Shown here: piece by piece, positions 1 through 7,149 of the stretch
How positions within the stretch are numbered: position 1 is the first letter of the stretch
Layout: each line of letters starts with the position of its first letter
Assembly: GCA_013151235.1 (NCBI GenBank)
Contig: JAADIO010000062.1
Coordinates: 1-37,178 of the forward strand
Length of the DNA stretch: 37,178 bases
DNA from: Deltaproteobacteria bacterium
Lineage (GTDB): Bacteria > CG2-30-53-67
Direction: 5' to 3'
Program-made: the position numbers and the translations under genes
The notes under the pieces: model-generated
Databases searched by the model: none
Seen by the model: only the letters and a program-made list of their open reading frames with translations
What the model was told of the DNA's origin: nothing

Positions 1-1459
1 CACCAAGGTATTTAATAAATAACTCAAGTTGCTTTTTTTCTTTTTTATCTTGAAGTCTTTTCTTCAGATTACATGCAATCCACTCTGCAACAGATAAGGC
101 AATAATGGGACGACCTATAACATTTGTTTGGTATAGCGCAAAAAGTTCTTTGCTAACGGGTTTAGATGTGGCTTCATTGATTTGTTTTATTAACTTTTGA
201 AAATCGGCCTTCTTATTATGCTTGAATTCATCTTTAAGAAGTTGAAGAATTGTTTTTTTATCTTTTTTGCCAGCCCTCTTATTTCTCCCGGTAGCATTTG
301 CTTTTTTCTTTTCTTTGTCTTTGGCTGTTACAATTAATGATTCTGTTAATGCTTGAAATTCAGTCTCTTCCTTCTGCCGTATAGATTCCACTTTCCCCTG
401 GTTTTCGATAGAGAGCAATCTCTTTGCTTTACTAATCAAATCAATAGGAATAGCCTTTGACTTTGGAATTGGATAAAAAGGCATATAATCCTTTTTATAT
501 TCAATACAATCTAAAATGCTCGATTTGTTGTCTTTTCTTAAGACTCCCTTTATTTCATCTGAAAATTCGGTCACTGCCCTCCAAAGAAACTTTAATGCCA
601 TATTCGGAATTTCTATAACCTCACAATCGAAATTTGTTCCACTATTTATCACCATCCAAAGATTTAAAGCAACATGGTCAGGCAATTCCAAAATGTCCAA
701 ATCGTTCTTTAACTGATTTAGCTCATTCAATAAAACAAGTACTATACTTTTCTTCCCCTTCCCTGTCCCAATTGATGCAATTGAAACACCTTTATTCTGC
801 TCGGTCACCATAGAAATCTTGTCAATTGTATCATGATAGATACTCCTTACATGAGGAACAAGTAGGTTTGGGTCTGTATATTGAAAACATACAATCTTTC
901 CTTTCAACATCACAACTGCCAGAGAAGTCATTTGAACACAAAGAAGAGCAAAAGCCGACAGTTGAGGTTCTCGACTTGCGGCAGGTAACGCCCCAGCATC
1001 ATTAGTAATTGAACCAATAAGTGGAAAAGCATTTCTGCCAATATCCAGTCGCTGATTCTTCTTTAATATTCCTTCTTTTCTAAATCTCTCTGTAAGTAAT
1101 GCGAGCGATTTATTTGCTGAAGGGAACACCCCTGTGCATTCACATCGATTTGATGAATCTACCTTTACTGAAAGAGATTGTTCCAAGTCATTTACCAAAG
1201 TCTTCAGAATTTCTTGGTACTTTATCCTTTGTATTGGCCTATCCTTTGCTTTAACTTGACGATTCAAAAAGGCATTTGCAAATAAGCAGATATATGAATT
1301 TAGATGTTCATTCGCATCCATCAACCATTTCCCATCTCCAATTACTTCTCTAAAATCTTGTATTGTCATTTCTTCGGGAGAGTGTTTGTTGGCACGCACT
1401 ACAGCTACAGCCAACCCGGTATCCACCCACGGATTCCCCGTCCAATCAAACAATGGCAT
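1..1459 (-). CDS. cas8b1: Type I-B CRISPR-associated large subunit Cas8b1/Cst1 (partial, runs off left edge)
   Basis: Reading the minus strand from the ATG at 1459 gives an open frame of 486 codons with no stop up to the window edge, so the 3' end is missing. A ribosome site (GGAGG) lies 6 bases upstream of the ATG. The start, MPLFDWTGNPWVDTGLAV, carries the N-terminal signature of Cst1-type Cas8 (DWTGNPWVDTGLA). A CECTG element near residue 107 corresponds to the first part of the family's Cys region, and a following FPLIGS...DAGALPAASREPQLSA block also fits. The family is the large subunit of Cascade, which recognises the PAM and helps hold the target. The last visible portion is Lys-rich and poorly conserved. 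It follows cas6 by 48 bases in the same direction, as in type I-B operons where cas7, cas5 and cas3 come next; those genes lie outside. Base composition is very AT-rich compared with cas6. The family call is from recognised motifs, not a search. Confidence 0.82.
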   Translation of the reverse strand, partial: MPLFDWTGNPWVDTGLAVAVVRANKHSPEEMTIQDFREVIGDGKWLMDANEHLNSYICLFANAFLNRQVKAKDRPIQRIKYQEILKTLVNDLEQSLSVKVDSSNRCECTGVFPSANKSLALLTERFRKEGILKKNQRLDIGRNAFPLIGSITNDAGALPAASREPQLSAFALLCVQMTSLAVVMLKGKIVCFQYTDPNLLVPHVRSIYHDTIDKISMVTEQNKGVSIASIGTGKGKKSIVLVLLNELNQLKNDLDILELPDHVALNLWMVINSGTNFDCEVIEIPNMALKFLWRAVTEFSDEIKGVLRKDNKSSILDCIEYKKDYMPFYPIPKSKAIPIDLISKAKRLLSIENQGKVESIRQKEETEFQALTESLIVTAKDKEKKKANATGRNKRAGKKDKKTILQLLKDEFKHNKKADFQKLIKQINEATSKPVSKELFALYQTNVIGRPIIALSVAEWIACNLKKRLQDKKEKKQLELFIKYLG

Positions 1460-1478
1460 GATGACCTCCGTATTAAAT

Positions 1479-1499
1479 AACTGTTCAAACCGTTTAAAC
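1479..1499. repeat. Inverted-repeat arm downstream of cas6
   Basis: These 21 bases, read on the minus strand (GTTTAAACGGTTTGAACAGTT), match the plus-strand bases 2340-2360 (GTTTGAACTGTTTGAACAGAT) at 18 of 21 positions. The two arms therefore form an inverted repeat that brackets cas6. Each arm is itself two tandem GTTTRAAC units. This arm sits at the junction between GC-rich cas6 and AT-rich cas8. Confidence 0.7.
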
Positions 1500-1507
1500 A
1501 AACGATT

Positions 1508-2308
1508 TTATATCGCTATCATCCCCAGCCCGTTACTGTTCTTGCTCCCCAAACCGCATTCGTAGCCGACCCGGATCAGTTCGGGGTCTGTTTCCATTTC
1601 AAAGGGTGCGTTGAAGCATTTCAGCTTGATCGGGTTGCCGTTTTTCGCCTTGAAGGTAATGAGGCTCGTGATTTTGCCATTTTTGCGCTCGATGTAGTTT
1701 TTGTCAAATTCAAAGCGGAAGCGGTCCGGGTGGAGGGTCTTTTTGTGAATGATCTCGTATTTCCGGACCAGGTTGTTCCGGATATTCTCCACGAACTTTT
1801 CATTCTCTTTGAAGTAGTGCAGGGTCCAGGATTTCTTGTTCCCGGTTTCCGGGTCGTCGATGAAGGTGTCCATAAAGATCGGGGAGAGGCATTTGAAACG
1901 CATTATCTTGGTAAATTCCGGTTCCGGAAGGGTCTCGACACCGATGATGTTAAAGCGGATCATCTCCGAGCTTGTCATCAGGTCGAGCCTGTTGTTCTCA
2001 AAGATTCCCCGGACGATGTTTTCCAGGGACCGGTCCACGGGGGTGGAGATATACCAGTTCACCCTGCCGGTCCCGGTCTGCAACCCTTTCTTTGTGACGC
2101 GGTAAGGGCCGTCGATCTTCAATTCGGAGAAGGTAAAGAGCTTGAAATGTTTCCCCTGGTGGATGAATCCTTCATTATGAAGGAAAAGCGAGTAGGCCGC
2201 ATCCGAACTTCGGATCAGGTGGTAGAGCGCGCTCATCAGGTGATAGTTATAATTGAAGGGAAGAAGAAAACGGTCTCTTTGTTCCCGAAGGCTGATTTTC
2301 AATCTCAT
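1508..2308 (-). CDS. cas6: CRISPR-associated endoribonuclease Cas6
   Basis: A 266-residue protein, the usual Cas6 length. Cas6 cuts the CRISPR precursor RNA within each repeat and stays bound to the product. The C-terminal glycine-rich loop that defines the RAMP/Cas6 fold is plain at residues 252-262 (GLGSKNSNGLG). Near the N terminus, Tyr29, His44 and Lys53 are spaced much like the Tyr-His-Lys catalytic triad of Pyrococcus Cas6 (31, 46, 52); that assignment is inference from spacing. The ATG at 2308 has a weak purine-rich site (AAGGGAAA) upstream. It lies 53 bases after the HIRAN gene and 48 bases before cas8, so the three are probably cotranscribed. Its G+C (35 of 60 in one line counted) matches the chromosome and not the neighbouring cas8. 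No CRISPR repeats are visible in the window to compare with. Confidence 0.88.
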   Translation of the reverse strand: MRLKISLREQRDRFLLPFNYNYHLMSALYHLIRSSDAAYSLFLHNEGFIHQGKHFKLFTFSELKIDGPYRVTKKGLQTGTGRVNWYISTPVDRSLENIVRGIFENNRLDLMTSSEMIRFNIIGVETLPEPEFTKIMRFKCLSPIFMDTFIDDPETGNKKSWTLHYFKENEKFVENIRNNLVRKYEIIHKKTLHPDRFRFEFDKNYIERKNGKITSLITFKAKNGNPIKLKCFNAPFEMETDPELIRVGYECGLGSKNSNGLGMIAI

Positions 2309-2339
2309 GGCTTTCCCTTATCGTCCGGTTGCTCAAAGC

Positions 2340-2360
2340 GTTTGAACTGTTTGAACAGAT
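2340..2360. repeat. Inverted-repeat arm upstream of cas6
   Basis: Partner of 1479-1499, matching 18 of 21 bases in inverted orientation, in the gap between the HIRAN gene stop (2362) and the cas6 start (2308). It contains two tandem GTTTGAAC units. It is too short and too isolated to be a CRISPR repeat. It could be a recombination footprint, an operator or a simple dispersed repeat; the sequence does not decide. Confidence 0.7.
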
Positions 2361-2361
2361 T

Positions 2362-2760
2362 TTATCCCTCCATCCCCACCAGCACCCCGACCTTCTCCCA
2401 GGGTGCCGCATCCCGGTCGATCCAGCCGATCTCGCCTTTCAGTGTATAGCCTTCGTCCATCAGACCGGCGAGGACGGAGTTGTCCGCCCGGGGGATGAAG
2501 CCGAGTTTGTGCTCTTTCCGGTAGACGGCGATGGCCCGGTCATCGTGGTGATTGGCCTTCTCCCGGACGAGCCGGAGGGGCTGCCCCTCCCGGAGCATGG
2601 GCAGGAGCTTTTCTCCATCGTAGTACTGGAATCCTGCGATCAGTGTCGCCAGAAGCAGGGGCGGTTTTTTCCGAGGCGGCGCCGTCCGGCCGGGCTTCGG
2701 CAGGAGAAAGGGAAGGATCGGCAGGGCGAGGATTGCTTTGAGAACTTCTCTTCGTTTCAT
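2362..2760 (-). CDS. Small HIRAN-domain protein with Tat-like signal peptide
   Basis: 132 residues. The N terminus MKRREVLKAILALPILPF has a twin arginine followed by a hydrophobic run and a GRTA cleavage-like site near residue 27, suggesting Tat export. The remainder is a HIRAN domain: IAGFQYYDGEKL near 41-52, LVREKANHHDDRAIAVY near 64-80, and LGFIPRADNSVLAGLMDEG near 86-104. HIRAN domains bind DNA ends in the helicase HLTF/Rad5 family, but small exported bacterial versions have no established role. Start chosen at ATG 2760, with AGGAGGAG 5 bases upstream. It is the first gene of the run HIRAN-cas6-cas8. Whether it belongs functionally to the CRISPR system or is only cotranscribed is unknown. 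Confidence 0.78.
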   Translation of the reverse strand: MKRREVLKAILALPILPFLLPKPGRTAPPRKKPPLLLATLIAGFQYYDGEKLLPMLREGQPLRLVREKANHHDDRAIAVYRKEHKLGFIPRADNSVLAGLMDEGYTLKGEIGWIDRDAAPWEKVGVLVGMEG

Positions 2761-2770
2761 GGGTTCTCCT

Positions 2771-2794
2771 CCTGAAAAGGTTACTCTTTTCAGG
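2771..2794 (-). promoter_or_regulatory. Hairpin overlapping the HIRAN gene ribosome site
   Basis: A 9-bp perfect inverted repeat (CCTGAAAAG, six-base loop, CTTTTCAGG). On the minus-strand transcript its 3' arm ends in the AGGAGGAG ribosome site of the HIRAN gene, so folding would partly hide the site. It could equally be a protein operator. Confidence 0.5.
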
Positions 2795-2809
2795 GGATCC
2801 TACCACCGA

Positions 2810-2832
2810 CAGTGGACAGATCATGTCCACTG
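2810..2832. promoter_or_regulatory. 23-bp perfect palindrome, candidate operator for the HIRAN-cas operon
   Basis: Arms CAGTGGACA (2810-2818) and TGTCCACTG (2824-2832) are perfect reverse complements around a 5-base centre, itself near-symmetric (GATCA). It lies between the WYL regulator stop (2875) and the HIRAN gene. On the minus strand a weak promoter can be drawn (TTGAAT, 18 bases, CATGAT) whose -10 falls in the palindrome, so a bound protein would block it. The binding protein is unknown; the adjacent WYL regulator is the obvious candidate. Confidence 0.5.
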
Positions 2833-2874
2833 TTTGCAAAAATATTCAATCCCTTTGACCGATCCTGTCCTCCC

Positions 2875-3876
2875 TCACCCTGTCCCCCTGTTTTTCCGTC
2901 CCTTGCCCGGCAGATAAAGCGCCTGCATTTTCTCAAGATCCTCCCGGATCTCTTCGATGAGCTTCTGCGGCTCCAGTACCTCAGCCTGCGGCCCGAAGCT
3001 TAAGATCCATCGCTTGATCTCCAGGGTTCCACCGACGGTGAGTTCAAGGACGATCGAACCGTCCCGGTTCCTTACAACTTCACGGCTTGGATGCCACTGG
3101 CGCTCTTCAATATACCGGGCGATCTCCGGGACGAACCGGATCCGCACCCGGACCGGCGTCTCGATCATGACTGAGAAGGCATGGCGCGTGTATTCCCCGA
3201 AGTCGAAGTTTTCGGGAATGAGGAAGTTTTCGTCCGTATGATTGATCAGGGAGATCCGGTCGACGTCGAACATCCGGATCTCACGGCGGAGATGACACAG
3301 GCCGATGAGGTAGACGGCGCCGTCGCGGTACCAGAGCCGGTAGGGATCGACCTTGCGGATTTTCGGTCTTGCGTCCTTCAGCCCCCGGTAGGCGATCTCG
3401 ACCCGCTCCTGTTTTGCCGCGGCGGCAAAGAGGCTGCGCAGAAAGTCACGGCGGCGGGAGTAGTCCTTGGCGGTGCTGAGACTGAGGGAGAAGATCCGTT
3501 TCATCCCCTCGAAGGAGGCCATCCTTTCGTCATCGAAGGTGGAGCGGATCTTGTGATGGATCGATTCGAGGGTGGGCCGGAGAAATGGCTCGCCGAAAGA
3601 TTTGAGGAGACGGGTCCCTTCTTTCAGTGCATAGAGTTCGGTGGGGAGGAAGGTGACGGGAGGGACTTCCTTGTACCCGTCGATGAGAGACCAGTATTTC
3701 CGCCGCCCCGCCTGTCGGTCGACAATGGGGAAAATCGTCGAGAGCTTGTCGAGATCCCTCCGGATGGTCCTGGCGTTGACGCCGTATTCCCGGGACAGTT
3801 CGGAAACGGTGGTTCTCCGTTTGCGGCAGAGGAGGTTGATGATTCCCCATTGCCGCTCCAACTGATCCACAGCCAT
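2875..3876 (-). CDS. WYL-domain transcriptional regulator (HTH-WYL)
   Basis: 333 residues from the ATG at 3876, which has AAGGAGG 5 bases upstream; the two-codon longer GTG start would lie inside that ribosome site. Residues about 8-60 are a DeoR/HTH_11-type winged helix (TTVSELSREYGVNARTIRRDL). Residues about 140-320 are a WYL ligand-sensing domain, with the typical DPYRLWYRDGAVYLIGLCH stretch and FDVDRI after it. WYL proteins bind nucleic acid or nucleotide signals and commonly control CRISPR-Cas and other defence operons. Here the gene lies directly upstream of the HIRAN-cas6-cas8 run, in the same direction, with a 114-base gap holding a perfect palindrome. It has its own promoter. Control of the cas operon is inference. 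Confidence 0.88.
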   Translation of the reverse strand: MAVDQLERQWGIINLLCRKRRTTVSELSREYGVNARTIRRDLDKLSTIFPIVDRQAGRRKYWSLIDGYKEVPPVTFLPTELYALKEGTRLLKSFGEPFLRPTLESIHHKIRSTFDDERMASFEGMKRIFSLSLSTAKDYSRRRDFLRSLFAAAAKQERVEIAYRGLKDARPKIRKVDPYRLWYRDGAVYLIGLCHLRREIRMFDVDRISLINHTDENFLIPENFDFGEYTRHAFSVMIETPVRVRIRFVPEIARYIEERQWHPSREVVRNRDGSIVLELTVGGTLEIKRWILSFGPQAEVLEPQKLIEEIREDLEKMQALYLPGKGRKNRGTG

Positions 3877-3910
3877 TTTCACCTCCTTCTTGTCCGGGCC
3901 CGGATTTATT

Positions 3911-3940
3911 AAGATAATAAGAAAGAAGCAGTCATGTCAA
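3911..3940 (-). promoter_or_regulatory. Promoter of the WYL regulator gene
   Basis: On the minus strand, TTGACA (3940-3935), an 18-base spacer, then TATCTT (3916-3911); the gene starts 35 bases further on. It is divergent from the promoter at 3980-4008. Confidence 0.65.
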
Positions 3941-3979
3941 GAAAAGTTCAATGCGGAGGTTATTCGTTTACATCCTTAA

Positions 3980-4008
3980 TTGACAGTTCAGGCTTATTAC
4001 GATAAATT
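3980..4008 (+). promoter_or_regulatory. Sigma-70 promoter of the gene at 4049
   Basis: TTGACA (3980-3985), 17 bases, TAAATT (4003-4008). The TTG of this -35 box happens to be an in-frame start-like codon for the downstream gene, so an automatic call may wrongly begin there. Confidence 0.75.
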
Positions 4009-4048
4009 AAGAATATCTTCACTTAAATTCCAGACAGGAGAGACGGTT

Positions 4049-4486
4049 ATGGTTATGGATCTGCATCTGCCGGTGGTCGTCCATTTCAAGGAAGGGGAGA
4101 TCCGGAAGGGATACACCCGGAACTTCGCCTTTTTCCGGGAGCATTTCGACCTGACCGAAGTCGATATTCCGACCAGGGAGGAAAAGGGAACGGTACGGAT
4201 CCCGTTAGAGGATGTGAAGGCCGTCTTCTACGTAAAGGATTTTGAGGGCCAACCCCGCTACAATCCGGACCCGCAGGCTGAACGGTCCGGTTTCGGAGAC
4301 CGCGTAGAGGTCATCTTCCACGACAATGAAACCCTGGTCGGTTACACCCCGAACTACAAGGAAGAAACAAACGGATTCATACTCTATCCCGCAGACGAAA
4401 AGAGCAACAACGAGATCGTTGCCGTTGTCCGCTCGGCCACCCGTGCCGTCAAACCGGAAGAGAAATATTCATTCTTCCGCCCCTGA
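4049..4486 (+). CDS. Uncharacterised small protein (PilZ/DUF6982-like, tentative)
   Basis: 145 residues from the ATG at 4049, which has an AGGAG site 9 bases upstream. Longer starts back to 3980 run through the promoter and are rejected. The protein is soluble, rich in beta-strand-like segments, and contains LEDVKAVFYVKDFEG near residues 53-67 and RVEVIFHDNETLVGYT near 87-102. Two similar-looking halves (a basic GxxRKGYTRNF segment and a NETLVGYTPNY segment) suggest a repeated small beta fold. I associate the KAVFYVKDF motif with small deltaproteobacterial proteins sometimes joined to PilZ domains, but no function is established. It is divergent from the WYL regulator gene. Confidence 0.7.
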   Translation: MVMDLHLPVVVHFKEGEIRKGYTRNFAFFREHFDLTEVDIPTREEKGTVRIPLEDVKAVFYVKDFEGQPRYNPDPQAERSGFGDRVEVIFHDNETLVGYTPNYKEETNGFILYPADEKSNNEIVAVVRSATRAVKPEEKYSFFRP

Positions 4487-4522
4487 GAATTTTCGTTCCT
4501 CTTCTTCTCTGAATCGGTTCAC

Positions 4523-4584
4523 CCCCCGTAAAGGGTAACGCTGCAATGGATCATTGATGCAGCGTCCCGCCCGATCCGGGACGG
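4523..4584. repeat. Dispersed palindromic repeat, family A copy 1
   Basis: Contains TAAAGGGTAACGCTGCA, then an 8-bp perfect hairpin (ACGCTGCA 4538-4545, TGCAGCGT 4558-4565), then a CCCG...CGGGACGG segment. The same arrangement recurs near 7029 and, inverted, near 11679. It lies between convergent genes and could act as a transcript end, but no T-run follows. Confidence 0.6.
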
Positions 4585-4618
4585 AACCGTTCCCGCAGAG
4601 AGAGCAGAAGATCCACGA

Positions 4619-5401
4619 TCATCCCCTCCGAAAACAGGTGAGCTGACCGTCATCAAAGAAGATCTCGAAGGACCGGTCCAGAAAATCCTTCAGGCAGTCG
4701 GCAATACTGAAGATCGTCACGGGGTGAACCGTCCCCGCAAGGGCCCGGGCAAAGCGTTCATAGAAGACCCTTCCCGGACCTTCCGGACGGACCGGGCGGT
4801 AGATATAGATAAAATCGAACCGGGCGGGAGGGACGTCGAGAATATTGCCGTGGATCCATTCGACCCTCTCTTCCGGGATTCCCATCCAGTGTTGAAGTCT
4901 CTTCCCCTCGTCGATCATCGAACCGGAGAGTTCGATCTGGGTAGTCAAGGCATGCGGATAAAGCGACTGGAAGAGGAGCCCCTGGAACCCATTGCCCGCG
5001 CCGTAGTCGACAAAACGTATATCCTTTTTTATATGGGGCGCTGCATGGATCAGAGGCAAGAATCCGCCGGCATGGCACCAGTACCCGCCCCAGTGGTCGA
5101 TTTCACATCGCTCCGACGCGGCATACCCCATCGAGTTTCCGTGAAGCTGGACATAGGCCCGGACAAGATCCGCTTCCACCGCCTCGGGATCGCCCCGATC
5201 AAGACTCTTCGCCAGGGACTCCGGGAAGTCCGAAAGCCCAGGGTACCGTGCAAGGACCCCGGCGTCCCCTGTAAGAGGGACGAATATCCGGATCAGCCCG
5301 GCAAGAAGGGCAATCCTTTCCTCTCCCACCCCGGAATGCTCACAGATGGACCGGAACCGGCCGATCCACCGGCCGGCATTATCCTCTTCCCCAACAACCA
5401 T
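4619..5401 (-). CDS. Class I SAM-dependent methyltransferase, substrate unknown
   Basis: 260 residues from ATG 5401, with GGAGG 10 bases upstream. The Rossmann motif I, FVDYGAGNGFQG, is at about 130-141; DFIYIYRPVRPEG later supplies the motif IV position. An all-helical N-terminal segment of about 110 residues precedes it. The Asp-Tyr-Gly-Ala-Gly-Asn-Gly form of motif I is good for SAM binding, but nothing in the sequence points to the methyl acceptor. It is a single gene on the minus strand, divergent from the nucleotidyltransferase-like gene at 5511 with a 109-base shared upstream region. Confidence 0.75.
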   Translation of the reverse strand: MVVGEEDNAGRWIGRFRSICEHSGVGEERIALLAGLIRIFVPLTGDAGVLARYPGLSDFPESLAKSLDRGDPEAVEADLVRAYVQLHGNSMGYAASERCEIDHWGGYWCHAGGFLPLIHAAPHIKKDIRFVDYGAGNGFQGLLFQSLYPHALTTQIELSGSMIDEGKRLQHWMGIPEERVEWIHGNILDVPPARFDFIYIYRPVRPEGPGRVFYERFARALAGTVHPVTIFSIADCLKDFLDRSFEIFFDDGQLTCFRRG

Positions 5402-5406
5402 TTGAC

Positions 5407-5435
5407 TTGACCTCCGGATACAGGCAAAGTATATT
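5407..5435 (+). promoter_or_regulatory. Promoter for the 5511 gene cluster
   Basis: TTGACC (5407-5412), 17 bases, TATATT (5430-5435), 75 bases before the ATG at 5511. Confidence 0.6.
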
Positions 5436-5510
5436 GTTCCCGTGCACCCGTTACTATAATAATAGATCCATCCCCTTTTACCAAGCGAGAATATACAGGG
5501 AGGGCCTCAC

Positions 5511-6251
5511 ATGGCCGAGCTTACCTTTCAGACGGAGGCGGAGAAACGTTTCACCCCTTTTCTGGACGAACTTCTCGGCACCTCCCGGGAGAAGATCCAC
5601 TCCGTCCAGGTCACGGGGAGCGCCCTGACCGAAGACTACGATCCCAAACGCTCGGATATCAATTCCGTCGTCGTACTGAAAGAGATGGACCTGAAGTTTC
5701 TCAGGGTACTGGCCCCGCTCGGGAAGAAATACGGCAAAAAGGGGGTGGCGGCCCCCCTCATCATGACGCAGGACTATATCCGGGCCTCACTCGACGTCTT
5801 TCCCGTGGAATTTCTGAACATCCACTGGGTTCACAGGACACTCTTCGGCGATAACCCCTTCGCCGAGATCGAGGTCAAGCCTTCCGATCTCAGGCAGCAG
5901 TGCGAACGGGAACTGAAGGTCCGGCTCATCGGGATGCGGCAGAACTACCTCTCCGCCTCCGGCGACCTGAAGATCCTCGCGGAAGGTTTCGTCAAGGCAT
6001 TCTCAGGCTACATTCCTCTCTTCCGGGGGATCCTGTTCCTTCTCGGGCAGGGGATCCCTCCCGCCGGGATGGCCGCCGTGCTGGCAGGGATGGAAGACAA
6101 AACAGGGCAGTCCATGGAGACCTTCCGGGAGATCCTCGCCGCACGGCAGGGGAAGAAGAAATTCTCCATGGACGAACTCCATCTCCTCTTCGAGAACTGT
6201 TACACCACCGTCGAAACGCTGGGAAGGATGATCGATGAGATCCCGGTCTGA
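5511..6251 (+). CDS. Nucleotidyltransferase-fold protein with altered acidic motif
   Basis: 246 residues; start ATG 5511 with GGGAGG upstream. Residues 34-56 (VTGSALTEDYDP, then RSDINSVVVL) have the outline of the minimal nucleotidyltransferase motif, G-S followed by Asp-x-Asp/Glu. The second acidic residue is Asn51, giving Asp-Ile-Asn where Asp-Ile-Asp is expected. A third acidic position may be Asp95 (SLDVFPVEF). The C-terminal half is helical, like the substrate or partner domain of such enzymes. The family includes antibiotic adenylyltransferases and MNT antitoxins; the substrate here is unknown. Its end overlaps the start of the TPM gene by 17 bases, so the two are probably translated together. 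Confidence 0.6.
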   Translation: MAELTFQTEAEKRFTPFLDELLGTSREKIHSVQVTGSALTEDYDPKRSDINSVVVLKEMDLKFLRVLAPLGKKYGKKGVAAPLIMTQDYIRASLDVFPVEFLNIHWVHRTLFGDNPFAEIEVKPSDLRQQCERELKVRLIGMRQNYLSASGDLKILAEGFVKAFSGYIPLFRGILFLLGQGIPPAGMAAVLAGMEDKTGQSMETFREILAARQGKKKFSMDELHLLFENCYTTVETLGRMIDEIPV

Positions 6252-6999
6252 GGGAATATCCCGCTTTTTCGTGATCCTGCTCCTCCTCTTCCTGCTGCCG
6301 CCCCGGACAGCCGCGGCCGTCTCCATCCCGGCGCAGCCGCCGGATTACGTGGTCGATCTGGCCCATGTCATCAACGACCGGCAGGAGAAAGAGCTTGACC
6401 GTTACCTTAGAGAACTGGAAGAAAAGACCACGGCACAGTTCATCGTACTGACCGTATCCGACCTGGGCGGTGACAGCATCGAGGACTTCTCCATCACGCT
6501 GGCCCACGATCGCTGGAAACTCGGGCAGAAAGGGAAGGACAACGGCCTGCTCCTCGTTGTGGCCGTCCGGAACCGGAAGTACCGGATCGAGGTCGGTTAC
6601 GGGCTTGAGGGACTCCTGCCCGACAGCCGGGTCGGAACGATCGGACGGCGCTACCTCGTACCGGCCTTCCGCCGGGGGGATTATTCCGGTGGAATCACGA
6701 ATGCGGCCCTGGCCCTGGCCGGGATCATAGCTTCAAACGCAGGGGTCACAATCACCGGCATGCCGGAACCGCCCCGGCCCCGGCCGGTCCGCAGGCGGCC
6801 GACCGTCTTCGGCTCGATCGGTTCCATCATTTTCTTCATCTTCATGGCGATCCTCTTCATCCGGAATCCCCGCCTCTTCTTCCTCCTCTTCCTCATGTCG
6901 GGAATGGGGGGAGGGCGGCGCGGCCCCTGGGACGGCGGCGGATTCGGAGGAGGCGGGGGCGGCGGATTCGGAGGAGGCGGCGCGTCGGGAAGCTGGTGA
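6235..6999 (+). CDS. TPM-domain membrane protein (YgcG-like)
   Basis: 254 residues. A signal peptide (hydrophobic run about 11-28, ending near TAAAV) leads to a TPM domain at about 37-165: DYVVDLAHVINDRQEKELDRYL, then TAQFIVLTVSDLGG, then KDNGLLLVVA and the VGYGLEGLLPD motif. A transmembrane segment follows near 195-225, and the tail is a poly-glycine stretch ending GGASGSW, typical of YgcG proteins. TPM domains sit in the envelope; some are implicated in photosystem repair or act as acid phosphatases, but bacterial roles are poorly defined. The start at 6235 overlaps the previous gene and has GGAAGG 7 bases upstream. TPM proteins are often next to lemA, as here. Confidence 0.88.
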   Translation: MRSRSEGISRFFVILLLLFLLPPRTAAAVSIPAQPPDYVVDLAHVINDRQEKELDRYLRELEEKTTAQFIVLTVSDLGGDSIEDFSITLAHDRWKLGQKGKDNGLLLVVAVRNRKYRIEVGYGLEGLLPDSRVGTIGRRYLVPAFRRGDYSGGITNAALALAGIIASNAGVTITGMPEPPRPRPVRRRPTVFGSIGSIIFFIFMAILFIRNPRLFFLLFLMSGMGGGRRGPWDGGGFGGGGGGGFGGGGASGSW

Positions 7000-7028
7000 A
7001 AAAAGGGCGTATCGTCTCGGTTAGATTC

Positions 7029-7116
7029 GTCACTCATAAAGGTTGACGCTACAGGAACACAATGTAGCGCCGGGGTTTATCCCCGGCGGAGGTGTCCCGG
7101 TTGCCCCGGGACGGAA
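7029..7116. repeat. Dispersed palindromic repeat, family A copy 2
   Basis: CACTCATAAAGG leads into ACGCTACA (7046-7053), a nine-base loop and TGTAGCG (7063-7069). CCGGGGTTTATCCCCGG forms a second stem and GTCCCGG...CCGGGAC (7094-7112) a third. It is related to the copies near 4523 and 11679. It fills the gap between the TPM gene and lemA, with no coding frame supported. Confidence 0.65.
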
Positions 7117-7149
7117 GATTTCAAAAAACCTATCAATTGGAGAATTGCG

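Noticed and set aside
1479-2360. GTTTGAAC units as CRISPR repeats
   Set aside because: Only two short arms in inverted orientation, with a gene between; no regular spacers. No CRISPR array is in the window.
1730-2449. 239-residue plus-strand frame across cas6
   Set aside because: Antisense shadow of cas6, with no family features; the minus-strand protein has clear Cas6 motifs.
3181-3912. 243-residue plus-strand frame across the WYL gene
   Set aside because: Antisense shadow; the WYL protein on the other strand has the recognised domains and a good ribosome site.
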